Part shown: positions 52,436-60,991 of the stretch, piece by piece | Layout: the number at the start of each line of letters is the position of its first letter | Position numbering within the stretch: position 1 is the stretch's first letter | Source of the DNA: Pseudomonadales bacterium | GTDB lineage: Bacteria > Pseudomonadota > Gammaproteobacteria > Pseudomonadales > Azotimanducaceae | Length of the DNA: 64,000 nt | Assembly: GCA_019634925.1 (NCBI GenBank) | Contig: JAHCAL010000004.1 | Coordinates: 349,651-413,650, forward strand | Direction: 5' to 3' | Program-made: the position numbers and the translations under genes | Notes under the pieces: model-generated | Seen by the model: only the letters and a program-made list of their open reading frames with translations | What the model was told of the DNA's origin: nothing | Database searches by the model: none

Positions 52436-52761
52436 ATGTCTTCCGTGCCTTGCATCCCCGCCGGGATGTCGCGCTGGCCGTGCAGCACGCGCCAGACATC
52501 GATGCGGTCCGGGCGCTCGACGTAGAACACAAGGTATAGGTAGCGCGTCAGTGGCCAGGCGCGCAGGCCCGGTAAGTGCAGTTCATGCGCGTAGCGAGGT
52601 GATCCAGTCGCTGGGTGCCGCCCGATGTGCGCGTAGGCCTGCTCCAGGGCGGCGACGAAGCTGAGCGCGGCAGCCTCGGCGGCTTCTGCCAAGTAGTACG
52701 CCAGTGCATCCTCGACATCCTGCTGGGCCTGCTCGCGCGGGACGACGGGCTTGGCCTTCAC
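52432..52761 (-). CDS. parE: ParE/RelE-superfamily toxin
   Basis: 109-residue toxin of the ParE branch, which inhibits DNA gyrase. AQQDVEDALAYYLAEA, HPATGSPRYAHELHLPGLRAW and the C-terminal RIDVWRVLHGQRDI are typical. ATG overlaps the antitoxin stop by 4 bases. Distinct from the topoisomerase IV parE in this window. Stabilises nearby DNA by addiction. Confidence 0.88.
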   Translation of the reverse strand: MKAKPVVPREQAQQDVEDALAYYLAEAAEAAALSFVAALEQAYAHIGRHPATGSPRYAHELHLPGLRAWPLTRYLYLVFYVERPDRIDVWRVLHGQRDIPAGMQGTEDI

Positions 52762-53021
52762 GGCTTGCGGCGGGACTTGCCTGTCTCCCTTGCCGCGCCC
52801 CGTACCCGCTCGCGCAAGCCTTCGAAGTAGACCTCGGTCACCGGCGCCGTGGGAGCCGACGACGCGCCCGCGAGCAGCAGGTTGCGCAACTGCTGCCGAT
52901 CCTGATCGCGGCGGATCAGTTCGCGCACGTACTCACTGCTGGTGCCGTAGCCGCGCTGACTGACCTGTTCATCCACGAATGACTTCAGGGTGTCTGGCAG
53001 GGAAATGTTCATCGTGCTCAT
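52758..53021 (-). CDS. parD: ParD-type ribbon-helix-helix antitoxin
   Basis: 87-residue antitoxin. N-terminal RHH strand and helices NISLPDTLKSFVDEQVSQRGYG with SSEYVRELIRRD, then a basic tail that wraps the toxin. The first ATG (MSTMNIS) or the fourth codon ATG could start; ribosome sites are weak at both. Upstream repeats at 53039-53058 are probable operator sites. First gene of the pair. Confidence 0.9.
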   Translation of the reverse strand: MSTMNISLPDTLKSFVDEQVSQRGYGTSSEYVRELIRRDQDRQQLRNLLLAGASSAPTAPVTEVYFEGLRERVRGAARETGKSRRKP

Positions 53022-53038
53022 GCCAGCAGGCTAGATGG

Positions 53039-53058
53039 TTTGGCAAAATTTGGCAAGA
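53039..53058. promoter_or_regulatory. Tandem 10-base repeats, candidate ParD operator
   Basis: TTTGGCAAAA (53039-53048) directly followed by TTTGGCAAGA (53049-53058), 18 bases upstream of the parD ATG. Short tandem repeats at this distance fit a ribbon-helix-helix autorepressor. Otherwise the 257-base gap to 53278 shows no gene I can support. Confidence 0.45.
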
Positions 53059-53278
53059 CCACCGAGACGTGCCATCAGACGCGAAGGAGCTGGGCATTCC
53101 CAATGCCCACCCTCTCTCCAGCGAGGGACTACCGGGAAGCCGACGTCCGAGACGTTCAATGGGCGTTTCGAGATCGGTCTGACGTCGCTGGTTTGTGGCA
53201 GTCAAGAACGCAGCAATTGCGTCGACACACTGGCAGTATTGTGCCGGCACGGTCGGGCAAAGTGATCGGGGAGACGTC

Positions 53279-53755
53279 ATGAGCATGTTCACGTGGAAGA
53301 GACTGTTCGGTGTTCTAGCAGCCCTGCTCGTGCTCGCCGGGGGCTATTACACCTGGATGATGATGCCAGGCGGCGCGCTGACCGGTACGACAGCCGTCGC
53401 GCCGACCGATTGGGGCGGCACACCGGTACCGAATGTAGTGGAACTCGAGACGAATCCCGCCAAGCCTTATTCGGTCAAGATCTGGGTCGTTCCGCTTGGC
53501 GCCAACCTCTACGTTCACGCCGGCACGAACCGCGCCCAATGGGTCGTGTACCTGGAAAACAACGATGCTGCGCGCATACTGATGGACGAGCGCCTGTACG
53601 ATCTCAGTGCGACACGCGTGACCGACGCAGGGGAGTTCGCGGCATTCAGCGACGCCTACGAGATCCGCTACGGCCGCCGTCCGCGCAATGAGGATGTCAA
53701 CCAGGCCTATCTGTTTCGGCTGAGCCCGCGCGACGGGGAACTGCAGGTGAATTGA
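53279..53755 (+). CDS. Membrane-anchored DUF2255-like protein
   Basis: 158-residue protein, ATG after GGGGAG. One N-terminal membrane span/signal (KRLFGVLAALLVLAGGYY), then an exported region. The segment YSVKIWVVPLGANLYVHAGT followed by WVVYLENNDAARI resembles the split-barrel DUF2255/nitroreductase-like fold, which is usually cytoplasmic. Here it is probably periplasmic and anchored. No function can be assigned. 53 bases before the VOC gene. Confidence 0.6.
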   Translation: MSMFTWKRLFGVLAALLVLAGGYYTWMMMPGGALTGTTAVAPTDWGGTPVPNVVELETNPAKPYSVKIWVVPLGANLYVHAGTNRAQWVVYLENNDAARILMDERLYDLSATRVTDAGEFAAFSDAYEIRYGRRPRNEDVNQAYLFRLSPRDGELQVN

Positions 53756-53808
53756 TTCTGGACTTCGGTCTGCGTCGACGTCCGGGTCCAGGGAGACGGG
53801 CACCCGCC

Positions 53809-54558
53809 ATGATCGATCACTTCAATCTGCCGGTCAGCGATCTCGCCAGGAGCCGCGCTTTCTATGCCGCGGTGCTGGCCTGCCTCGACAGCAGGCCGCT
53901 GGGCCGCGACGGCGATGCGGAAGGGTTCGGGTCCGACACGTGGGGTTTCGGAATCGTATATACGACTGCGCCAATCGCCCCGTTGCACGTCGGTTTTCGG
54001 GCCAGCTCACGCGCCGCGGTCGACGCGTTCTTCCGGGCAGCACTCGAGCAGGGCGCCGTGTCGAACGGGGATCCGGGACTCCGCCCGGACTACGACCCTG
54101 ACTACTATGCCGCCTATGTGCTCGACCCCGACGGACACCGCATCGAAGCCGTCTGTCGGCAGCCCGAGGCCCGTCTGCATATCCTGCGGATCGACTCGGT
54201 CACGGTCGATGCGGCGCATCCGACCGGGCTCGCCCGGTTCTGGGCAGCGGCGCTCCCCGGCTATGCCGTGCGCGTGTACGACGCAACGGAAACCGCCCGA
54301 CTCGCCGCACTCGGACTGACACCGGAGACCGATCCCGTCGTCATGGTCGATGGCCCGGGGCCCACGCTCTGCTTCCAGCGGATGCCGGGACAGACCGCGG
54401 GACGGAACCGCTGGCATGTCGATCTTCGCGGCGGCACCGTGCCCGACGAGGTCGCGCGACTGCAACGCCTCGGCGCAACCGTACGCGAAGTGCGCGACGG
54501 CTGGACCACACTGCTCGACCCAGAAGGCAATCCCTTCTGCGTCATCGAGCCGGCCTGA
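53809..54558 (+). CDS. Two-domain VOC family protein
   Basis: 249-residue protein with two vicinal-oxygen-chelate domains: about 1-125 (starting MIDHFNLPVSDLARSRAFYA, ending DPDGHRIEAVCR) and about 130-249 (GLARFWAAALPG to LLDPEGNPFCVIEP). The two differ, so a fold-fused glyoxalase/dioxygenase-like enzyme. Metal ligands His4 and Glu at the end of each half are plausible. A TTG 57 bases upstream is an alternative start. Substrate unknown. Confidence 0.8.
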   Translation: MIDHFNLPVSDLARSRAFYAAVLACLDSRPLGRDGDAEGFGSDTWGFGIVYTTAPIAPLHVGFRASSRAAVDAFFRAALEQGAVSNGDPGLRPDYDPDYYAAYVLDPDGHRIEAVCRQPEARLHILRIDSVTVDAAHPTGLARFWAAALPGYAVRVYDATETARLAALGLTPETDPVVMVDGPGPTLCFQRMPGQTAGRNRWHVDLRGGTVPDEVARLQRLGATVREVRDGWTTLLDPEGNPFCVIEPA

Positions 54559-54744
54559 CGAACCAGCCCGAGTCCCACCGCTGGCGCCCTATACCTCGCG
54601 GCCACCGCAGGCAAGGGATCTGTCAGCGCCCCAGCGTACGTTTCATCGCTTCGCTCACGCCGGAGTACGTGGCGAGGGTCGAGCTTCAGTCGCTTGCAAG
54701 TTACGATCCGAGCAAGTCCACGCAGGTAGACAGGAGCGGCGCGA

Positions 54745-55662
54745 ATGGAACCGGACCAGCCACTGTTCCCGATCTCGCTGGCGCAATGGTCGCTGCACCG
54801 GACCTTCTTCGGTCGCGCGCTCGACGGGGGTTACGGGAAGCTCTTCACGCGTCTTCGCGAGGACCCAGCCAGCGTCCTGCAGGGCGACACCCATCCGCTG
54901 GCGTTCCCGAGGATGGCGCGGGAGCAGTTCGGCATCGATGCGGTCGAGTACGTGAACACGTTTTTCTTCGATCACGCGGAGGACACACGCTACCTCTCCG
55001 AACTGAAGGCCAACGCGGCGGCCGCCGGCGTGAGTTCGGTGCTGATCATGTGCGACGCACTGGGTCGCATCGGCGACCCGGAGGCGACCGAGCGCGCCCG
55101 CGCCGTCGACCGGCACCGGCCCTGGATCGATGCGGCGGCGTTTCTCGGCTGCCACGCGATCCGCGTGAACGCCTACAGCGAAGGCTCCCGCGAGCAGCAG
55201 CGCGACCTGGTCTGCGACGGGCTTGCCCGCCTTGCCGAGTACGCCGCGCGCGCGGGCATCAGCGTACTGCTCGAGAATCACGGTGGACTCACCAGCGATG
55301 CCGAGTGGCTGGTCGAGGTGGTTCATCGAACGGCTCACCCTGCAGTGGGCACGTTGCCGGACTTCGGCAACTTCCGGATCGACGCCGACACGGTCTACGA
55401 CCGCTACGCGGGCGTCGCGAAGCTCATGCCGTTCGCGCGGGGCGTCAGCGCGAAATCGAACGACTTCGATGCCGCGGGTAACGAGCGCCACACCGATTTC
55501 ACGCGCATGTTGCGGATCGTGCTGGACAGTGGTTACCGCGGCCACGTCGGCGTGGAATACGAGGGGCGCCTGCTTTCCGAGGCCGAGGGGATCGTCGCCA
55601 CGAAGCGACTGCTCGAGCGGGTCCGTCACGCGGCGCGCTCTCCCGGCCAGCCGAAGGCATAG
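54745..55662 (+). CDS. Xylose-isomerase-like TIM-barrel protein
   Basis: 305-residue sugar phosphate isomerase/epimerase fold protein, ATG after AGGAGC. Metal-site pattern: ISVLLENHGG (Glu), TLPDFGNFRID (Asp), and a late GVEYEGRLLSEAEG (Glu). No signal peptide. 186 bases after the VOC gene; that gap shows no gene. Its last 37 bases overlap the DODA-type gene on the other strand. Substrate unknown. Confidence 0.82.
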   Translation: MEPDQPLFPISLAQWSLHRTFFGRALDGGYGKLFTRLREDPASVLQGDTHPLAFPRMAREQFGIDAVEYVNTFFFDHAEDTRYLSELKANAAAAGVSSVLIMCDALGRIGDPEATERARAVDRHRPWIDAAAFLGCHAIRVNAYSEGSREQQRDLVCDGLARLAEYAARAGISVLLENHGGLTSDAEWLVEVVHRTAHPAVGTLPDFGNFRIDADTVYDRYAGVAKLMPFARGVSAKSNDFDAAGNERHTDFTRMLRIVLDSGYRGHVGVEYEGRLLSEAEGIVATKRLLERVRHAARSPGQPKA

Positions 55663-56435
55663 GCGTCCATGGCCAGCATGCCGTGGGCGATTCCGCCTTC
55701 GATCACCATAGCGGGCGCGCTGCCCGCGCCGCCGTCCGCGGCACCTGCCGCGACCAGCAGCGGCCAGAAGTGCTCGGGTGTCGGATGCGCGCGACGCGCG
55801 GCCGGGGCGTCGTCCAGCGCGCGCAGCAGGCGCGCACTGTCACCCTGCTCGACTGCCTCTCGTACCCATGCCGCAAACGCGGCGACGTACGCTGCGTCCG
55901 CAGCGTGACGGCCGGGAAACTCGGCCAGGTTGTGGGTCAGACTGCCCGATCCGACGATCAGCACGCCGTCGTCCGGCAGTGCAGCGAGCGCGTGGCCGAG
56001 ATCCCAGGCTCGCCGCGCGTCCAATCCGGACGGCAGCGAGACCTGGACCACCGGCACGTCGGCATCCGGGAACAGGTGCAGCAGTGGCACCCAGGCGCCG
56101 TGGTCGAGGCCGCGGTGCGGGTCGGCGCGTGCCGACCAGCCAGCGTCGTTCAGTCGTTCGAGCGCGCGCTGGGCCAGCACGGCATGGCCGCACGCCGGAT
56201 ACGCGAGCCGGTACAGCGCAGGATCGAAGCCGCCGAAGTCGTGGAGCGTCTCGGGTCGCTCCGCGGTGCTCACGCGCGGCGTCGGCGTCGTCCAGTGGGG
56301 TGAGACGACGAGCACGGCTTCCGGACGAGGTAGCGCCCGGCCAAGGGTCGTCAATCGGGGACCCGCCAGGCCCGGCTCTAGCGCGAAGTCTGGCGCGCCG
56401 TGCGAGACGAACAGTGTTGGCAGGCGGCACATCAT
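55626..56435 (-). CDS. DODA-type extradiol aromatic ring-opening dioxygenase (YgiD-like)
   Basis: 269-residue LigB-family enzyme. Zinc/iron ligands likely in LFVSHGAP, SPHWTTP, GLDHGAWVPLLHLFP, and GSGSLTHNLAEF. The family opens catechols such as DOPA. The start ATG overlaps the doxX stop (ATGA); a second ATG follows directly. Operon with doxX, regulated by the divergent LysR gene by arrangement. Natural substrate unknown. Confidence 0.88.
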   Translation of the reverse strand: MMCRLPTLFVSHGAPDFALEPGLAGPRLTTLGRALPRPEAVLVVSPHWTTPTPRVSTAERPETLHDFGGFDPALYRLAYPACGHAVLAQRALERLNDAGWSARADPHRGLDHGAWVPLLHLFPDADVPVVQVSLPSGLDARRAWDLGHALAALPDDGVLIVGSGSLTHNLAEFPGRHAADAAYVAAFAAWVREAVEQGDSARLLRALDDAPAARRAHPTPEHFWPLLVAAGAADGGAGSAPAMVIEGGIAHGMLAMDAYAFGWPGERAA

Positions 56436-56875
56436 TGTGCTCCTACGATGGCGCGGTCCACCGAGAACCGGCCCGCGCCGCTGAACAGCAGCGCGAGCGA
56501 CGCGCCGAACAGCGTGAGCGCGTATTCATAGCCACCGTTGTCGAGGAAGAAACCGTTGCCGACATGGACCGCGAACACGGCGACCAGCATCGCAAAGGCC
56601 AGTGCCGCGGCAGCCGGGCGCACCAGCAGACCCGCGATCAGCGCGAGTCCCCCGAAGAACTCGACCGCCCCGGCCAGCAGCGCCATCAGGTAGCCCGGGC
56701 TCAGTCCGATGGAAGCGAAGTATTCGCCGGTACCCTCGAGACCGTAACCGCCGAACCAACCGAACAGCTTCTGTGCGCCGTGCGCGACGAATACGATGCC
56801 GACCGGAACGCGCAGGGCCAGGCCCGCACTCCCGTTGTCGGTGACCAATACCCGATTGACGAACGCGTGAATCAT
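56432..56875 (-). CDS. DoxX family membrane protein
   Basis: 147-residue inner-membrane protein with four hydrophobic segments: VPVGIVFVAHGAQKLFGWFG, GYLMALLAGAVEFFGGLALI, AAALAFAMLVAVFAVHVG and a last span before GRFSVDRA. ATG follows CAGGAGA; a start 42 bases upstream is unlikely. DoxX proteins are quinone- or redox-linked in some bacteria. Pairing with a DODA-type enzyme and LysR is frequent in proteobacteria. Confidence 0.88.
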   Translation of the reverse strand: MIHAFVNRVLVTDNGSAGLALRVPVGIVFVAHGAQKLFGWFGGYGLEGTGEYFASIGLSPGYLMALLAGAVEFFGGLALIAGLLVRPAAAALAFAMLVAVFAVHVGNGFFLDNGGYEYALTLFGASLALLFSGAGRFSVDRAIVGAQ

Positions 56876-56933
56876 GACGATCTCCTGCCGCTGCGCGGCC
56901 AAGTAGTGTCCGACCACGTTAAAGGCGCCGAGT

Positions 56934-56981
56934 ACCGGGATAAATATGTCAATCGTGGACTATCTATCCCGGTTTCCGGGA
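56934..56981. promoter_or_regulatory. Palindromic operator region between doxX and lysR
   Basis: ACCGGGATA (56934-56942) and TATCCCGGT (56965-56973) form a perfect 9-base inverted repeat 22 bases apart, overlapped by TCCCGG-TTT-CCGGGA (56967-56981). TTGACA on the minus strand (56952-56947) may be a -35 for doxX, without a good -10. The arrangement fits LysR control of both genes. Confidence 0.5.
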
Positions 56982-56991
56982 CAATTCCCAG

Positions 56992-57891
56992 ATGGACCGG
57001 TTTCAGCAGATGCGCGCTTTCGTGGCGGTGGCCGACGCCGGCAGCTTCGTGCGCGCGGCCGACGAGCTCGGCCTGTCCAAGACCGCCGTGTCCCGGCTGG
57101 TCGGCGACCTCGAGGCGCGGCTCGGCACCCGCCTGCTGCAGCGCACGACGCGCAGGCTGTCCCTGACGCCCGAAGGCGACGTATTCCTCGACCGCTGCCG
57201 ACCGCTGCTCGACGGCGTCGCCGAAGCCGAAGCCGAGCTGTCGGCCCACGCCGGCCAGGCAATCGGCCAGTTGCGTCTCAACGTGCCCGTCAGCTTCGGC
57301 CTGCTGCACCTGGCGCCGTTGTGGCCGGCGTTCATCGCGCGGCACCCGAAGGTGGTGCTGGACGTCACGCTGTCCGACCGGGTCGTCGACCTCGTCGACG
57401 AGGGCTACGACCTGGCGGTGCGCATCGCGCGGCTGCAGGAGTCGTCGCTGGTCAGCCGCAAGCTCACCTCGACACGCCTGATCCTGTGCGCCTCTCCGGA
57501 ATACCTGCGGCGCCATGGCAGCCCGGGGCATCCGGCGGATCTGGCGGGGCACGCGGTCATCGCCTATTCGCTGATGGCCATGGGTGACCAATGGCGATTC
57601 GACGGATACGACGGCCCGGTCACCGTGAAGGTGACCCCAAGGATGCGCACCAACAGCGGTGACACCTGCTGCGCCGCGGCAGTTCAGCACCAGGGCGTGG
57701 TGCTGCAGCCTTCGTTCCTGGTCGCGGCGCATCTGAAGTCCGGGGCTCTGGTCGAGATCCTGCCGCAGTTCCGCTCGATCGAACTCGGTGTCTACGCGGT
57801 GTACCCCAATCGCAGGCACCTGGCGCAGAAGGTCCGCGTATTGATCGACTTCCTGGTCGATGCGTTCAGCGTGCGTGCCTGGCCGGGCTGA
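56992..57891 (+). CDS. LysR-family transcriptional regulator
   Basis: 299-residue regulator. Winged helix about 1-60 (FVRAADELGLSKTAVSRLVGD, LEARLGTRLLQRTTR), then the periplasmic-binding-like effector domain. Divergent from doxX/DODA operon with inverted repeats between them, so it probably controls that operon. The effector, perhaps a catechol or quinone, is inference. Confidence 0.92.
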   Translation: MDRFQQMRAFVAVADAGSFVRAADELGLSKTAVSRLVGDLEARLGTRLLQRTTRRLSLTPEGDVFLDRCRPLLDGVAEAEAELSAHAGQAIGQLRLNVPVSFGLLHLAPLWPAFIARHPKVVLDVTLSDRVVDLVDEGYDLAVRIARLQESSLVSRKLTSTRLILCASPEYLRRHGSPGHPADLAGHAVIAYSLMAMGDQWRFDGYDGPVTVKVTPRMRTNSGDTCCAAAVQHQGVVLQPSFLVAAHLKSGALVEILPQFRSIELGVYAVYPNRRHLAQKVRVLIDFLVDAFSVRAWPG

Positions 57892-57988
57892 ATGCAGCAG
57901 ACGGCCATCCCGGCCTGGGCTGCTGAGAACGCGACACGCCACGCGACTCGTGACTCGCGGCTGGCTCCCACTTGTGACCCTGCGATCC

Positions 57989-58264
57989 ATGCATCAATAT
58001 CGATCGGAAGTGCCACCGACTTGTTATCCGCGAGTGCATACGATCCCACTCATCAGGCGCTGTATCGAATGCCACGGGTACATGGCAGTTATTGCCATTC
58101 CACACTGCCCCTATTGCGGAAGCGACATCAACAGCACCGGTTCGTCGCCATCGTTGCCCGAGGAAATCCAAGATCTCCCCGTGCCGCAGGAGACCGAGTG
58201 TGATCCATTGTTGAGACGCCATCAGCTGGCCCATGGGAACGCCGTGGACATACTTGATCACTAG
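57989..58264 (+). CDS. Small zinc-ribbon protein
   Basis: 91-residue open frame with a CxxC-x11-CxxC pattern (CIECHGYMAVIAIPHCPYC), typical of zinc ribbons, and an acidic C-terminus. Its end overlaps the next gene by 32 bases. No good ribosome site is seen, so the start is uncertain. Base composition here is clearly lower in GC than elsewhere. Function unknown; the gap 57892-57988 holds nothing else. Confidence 0.45.
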   Translation: MHQYRSEVPPTCYPRVHTIPLIRRCIECHGYMAVIAIPHCPYCGSDINSTGSSPSLPEEIQDLPVPQETECDPLLRRHQLAHGNAVDILDH

Positions 58265-58811
58265 GGACGTCCATCCTTTGAGCCCACTCTTCAAGTTGAA
58301 GTTCGCTCGATGCATGGTGTTCGCCGGCATGCTCCTCATTCCCTTTTTCGGATATTCCTTCGATATTGGACTCCTTGTCGGCCTGTACGCGTTCGCTGGC
58401 TGGAACTCTGTATGGGTCTGGTACATCGAGTCCGATCGATGGCTTCCGGTCGGCATTCGAAAGCGCTGGAAGAAGCTATCCTGGTTGTATGGAGTAGAGC
58501 GAAAACCGCTCGACGTGGAGATCAATCACTCCGGCTGGACATACTTCGTTCCTGATCGGGCGACGTTGGCGTTTCAAACGGACGTGGGCGTTTCGTCGAA
58601 GGGTCTGTACCTCAATGTGAGGCATCTCGGGAGACTCTGGATTTCCTGGGACAAGGACACCACGTTCCGTCGCGCGAGAATTCCCGCGGTCGGTGGCTGG
58701 ACAGATGCGCTCACCGCATCGATTCCCGAGGTCGAGGGTATGCTGCTGTTCTCATGGGACCGAAAGCTCGACGATGTTCCCCCGAAACGCGTCGCGCTTC
58801 TGGAGAATTGA
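58233..58811 (+). CDS. Unknown membrane protein in a lower-GC patch
   Basis: 192-residue protein not recognised. Two hydrophobic segments (CMVFAGMLLIPFFGYSF and IGLLVGLYAFAGWNSVWVWY) in the first third, then a hydrophilic region. GC falls to about half in places (line 58321-58380), unlike neighbours, suggesting transfer. May be a partner of the zinc-ribbon protein by overlap. 58812-58957 shows no gene. Confidence 0.55.
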   Translation: MGTPWTYLITRDVHPLSPLFKLKFARCMVFAGMLLIPFFGYSFDIGLLVGLYAFAGWNSVWVWYIESDRWLPVGIRKRWKKLSWLYGVERKPLDVEINHSGWTYFVPDRATLAFQTDVGVSSKGLYLNVRHLGRLWISWDKDTTFRRARIPAVGGWTDALTASIPEVEGMLLFSWDRKLDDVPPKRVALLEN

Positions 58812-58957
58812 ACCATCGAGGGTACCGTTTTGCGGCGCTGCTTTACGTGGTGGTCCGACTTCCCCTTCAAGAGCGCCGGCCTGGATGCTTATTCAGTCGA
58901 TCGGACTCGGGTGCAACCCGCATTGCATCCCTCGGCCACGACCCATTGCCATTCGAA

Positions 58958-59986
58958 TCACGGGCGACCGGGCGCCGCCAACTCCCGCGCCCACGCCCAG
59001 ACCCGCTCCGGCGGCAGACTCGCATAACACGCCGGCTCCACCGTGATCCCCGACCAGGCTTGCGCGGGCCCGCGATAAGCACATTCACGCGCCCGGCACG
59101 GCACGCAGGGGAATTCCGCCTGAACGCTGCGCGCGCGGCGGCCGCGGCAACCGGTCAGCGCGCTGTCGGTGCTGCCGTAAAGTGCCAACGTCGGGACGTC
59201 GAGAGCGGCCGCGAGGTGCGTGAGCCCTGAATCGACACCGATCGCGAGCGCCGACTCGCCGAGCAGCGGGATCAGTTCGGCGAGCCCCATTCCACTCCAC
59301 ACCATGCCGCCGATCGGGCCCGCGATTGCGTTCGCGCGCGCCGTCTCGGCTGCATTGCCCGCCGGCAGCGCGATCTCATAGCCGGCTGCGTGACCCTGTT
59401 GCGCCAATGCTTTCCAGAACACATCCGGCCAGTGCTTGCTCGCCCAGGTCGTGCCGTGCAACAGCACGCAGCGCCGGGTGAGCGAAGTTCCGACGCGCAC
59501 GCCGTAGTCGATCGGATCACCCGCCGCTGGCGCCGCGTAGTCGAATACACCGGCGAACAGCATGCGCAACCGGTCGATGGCATGCCTGTCGCGTGGCACG
59601 GCAACGCGCCTGCCATAGGCGAGCGCCGCAATGCCCTCGCGCGCCGAGCCGAAGCCGAAGCCCGCCCGCGCCCGCGCGCGTGCCGCGCGGGTTACCGCCG
59701 CACTTTTCGCGAGCCCCTGCGCATCGAGCACCAGGTCGTAACGGGTCGCGCGCAGGCGCGCGAAGAAATCCGCGAGCGCCGCGCGCTCCGACCCGAGGCT
59801 GCGCCGCCAGCGCCGCCACGCGATCGGCACCACCTGATCGACCGCAGGATGCAGTGCCGGGATCGCCGCAAACGCCTCTTCGACCACCCAGTCGAACCGG
59901 ATGCCGTGACGCGCCGCGTCGGTGACCGCCGGCAGCGCGTGCACCACGTCACCGAGCGAACTCATCTTGACCAGAAGTACCCGCAT
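58958..59986 (-). CDS. waaC: LPS heptosyltransferase I WaaC
   Basis: 342-residue GT-B enzyme that adds the first heptose to Kdo. ATG giving MRVLLVKMSSLGDVVHALPA shares one base with the waaF stop (TGATG); a GTG one codon earlier is the alternative. Late donor-site segment LIPLLGESALAIGVDSGLTHLAAAL is conserved. Uses the ADP-heptose made through HldE. Confidence 0.95.
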   Translation of the reverse strand: MRVLLVKMSSLGDVVHALPAVTDAARHGIRFDWVVEEAFAAIPALHPAVDQVVPIAWRRWRRSLGSERAALADFFARLRATRYDLVLDAQGLAKSAAVTRAARARARAGFGFGSAREGIAALAYGRRVAVPRDRHAIDRLRMLFAGVFDYAAPAAGDPIDYGVRVGTSLTRRCVLLHGTTWASKHWPDVFWKALAQQGHAAGYEIALPAGNAAETARANAIAGPIGGMVWSGMGLAELIPLLGESALAIGVDSGLTHLAAALDVPTLALYGSTDSALTGCRGRRARSVQAEFPCVPCRARECAYRGPAQAWSGITVEPACYASLPPERVWAWARELAAPGRP

Positions 59987-60987
59987 CACAGGCCCGCCAG
60001 CACGCGTTCGGGGCGGAGGTCGACCAGGCAGCGCAGGTGCCCGAGCGGGCATTCGCGAGCGAAACACGGACTGCAGTCGAGCCCGAGGCGCAGCACTTCG
60101 GCGCCGGGCCCGAGCGGGGGCGTGAACGCCGGCGACGTGGAACCGAACACCGCAATGACACGCGCACCCACGGCGCCTGCGACGTGCATGAGTCCGGAGT
60201 CGTTGCAGACGACCGCATCGGCAAGCGAGAGCAGGTCCACCGCGTCGATCAGCCGGGTTCGGCCGGCCAGGTTCGCGACTCCGGGCGCCTGTGCGGCGAT
60301 CGCGTCGCAAGGTTCGCGGTCCTTCGGCGAGCCGAGCAGCCAGACCGCGCGGCCGTCTCCGGCCAGCCGGCGCGCGACCGCGGCGTAATGCTCGGGCGGC
60401 CAGCGTTTCGCGGGTCCGAACTCGGCGCCGGGGCAGAGGATGACCGGATGCGGTTCATCTTGCAGGCCCAGTTCGCGCAGCAGGCGTGCGCGATTGTCCT
60501 GATCCACCTCGAGACGCGGCAGCGGATACGGATCAGGGAGCGGCGCGCCGGGCGCCAGCCCGAGCGCCATGAACTGCTCGATCATGAGCGGCAGGCGCGC
60601 ACGATCGAGGCGCCGGCGGTCGTTCAGCACACCAAAGCGTGCTTCGCCATGCCAGCCGGTCCGGCGTGGAATGCGGGCGCGGAACGGCACCCAGGCCGAC
60701 TTGAAGCTGTTCGGCAGGACGATCGCCTGGTCGAAACCGATCGCACGCAATGCGCGGCCCTCGTGCTCGCGTTTGCCGAAGCCCAGTTCGCCATGCGCCA
60801 CGTCGAAGGTGCGCACGCTCTGGATTTCCGCCATGCGCGTCGCGAGCGGCGCCGTGGCCGGCGGTGCGAGCACGTGCAGCTCGGCGTGCGGGCGAGTCTC
60901 TGCCAGCACCTGCACCAGGCAGTGCGCCATCACCATGTCACCGACCCAGGCCGGTGCCACGATCAGGATGCGCTCTGCGTCCACCAT
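59986..60987 (-). CDS. waaF: LPS heptosyltransferase II WaaF
   Basis: 333-residue GT-B enzyme that adds the second inner-core heptose. ATG giving MVDAERILIVAPAWVGDMVM. Conserved CPGAEFGPAKRWP and LLSLADAVVCNDSGLMHVAGA. Lies four bases after the glnE stop, so it is co-transcribed with glnE; an ilvE gene that separates them in Pseudomonas is absent. Confidence 0.95.
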   Translation of the reverse strand: MVDAERILIVAPAWVGDMVMAHCLVQVLAETRPHAELHVLAPPATAPLATRMAEIQSVRTFDVAHGELGFGKREHEGRALRAIGFDQAIVLPNSFKSAWVPFRARIPRRTGWHGEARFGVLNDRRRLDRARLPLMIEQFMALGLAPGAPLPDPYPLPRLEVDQDNRARLLRELGLQDEPHPVILCPGAEFGPAKRWPPEHYAAVARRLAGDGRAVWLLGSPKDREPCDAIAAQAPGVANLAGRTRLIDAVDLLSLADAVVCNDSGLMHVAGAVGARVIAVFGSTSPAFTPPLGPGAEVLRLGLDCSPCFARECPLGHLRCLVDLRPERVLAGL

Positions 60988-60991
60988 CGTG

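Noticed and set aside
52432..52761. Possible second topoisomerase parE, from the gene name.
   Set aside because: The 109-residue protein is a ParE toxin next to ParD, unrelated to topoisomerase IV ParE at 33566-35464.
53035..53265. Several short overlapping frames upstream of the DUF2255-like gene.
   Set aside because: No ribosome sites or recognisable sequence; at most a decayed remnant.
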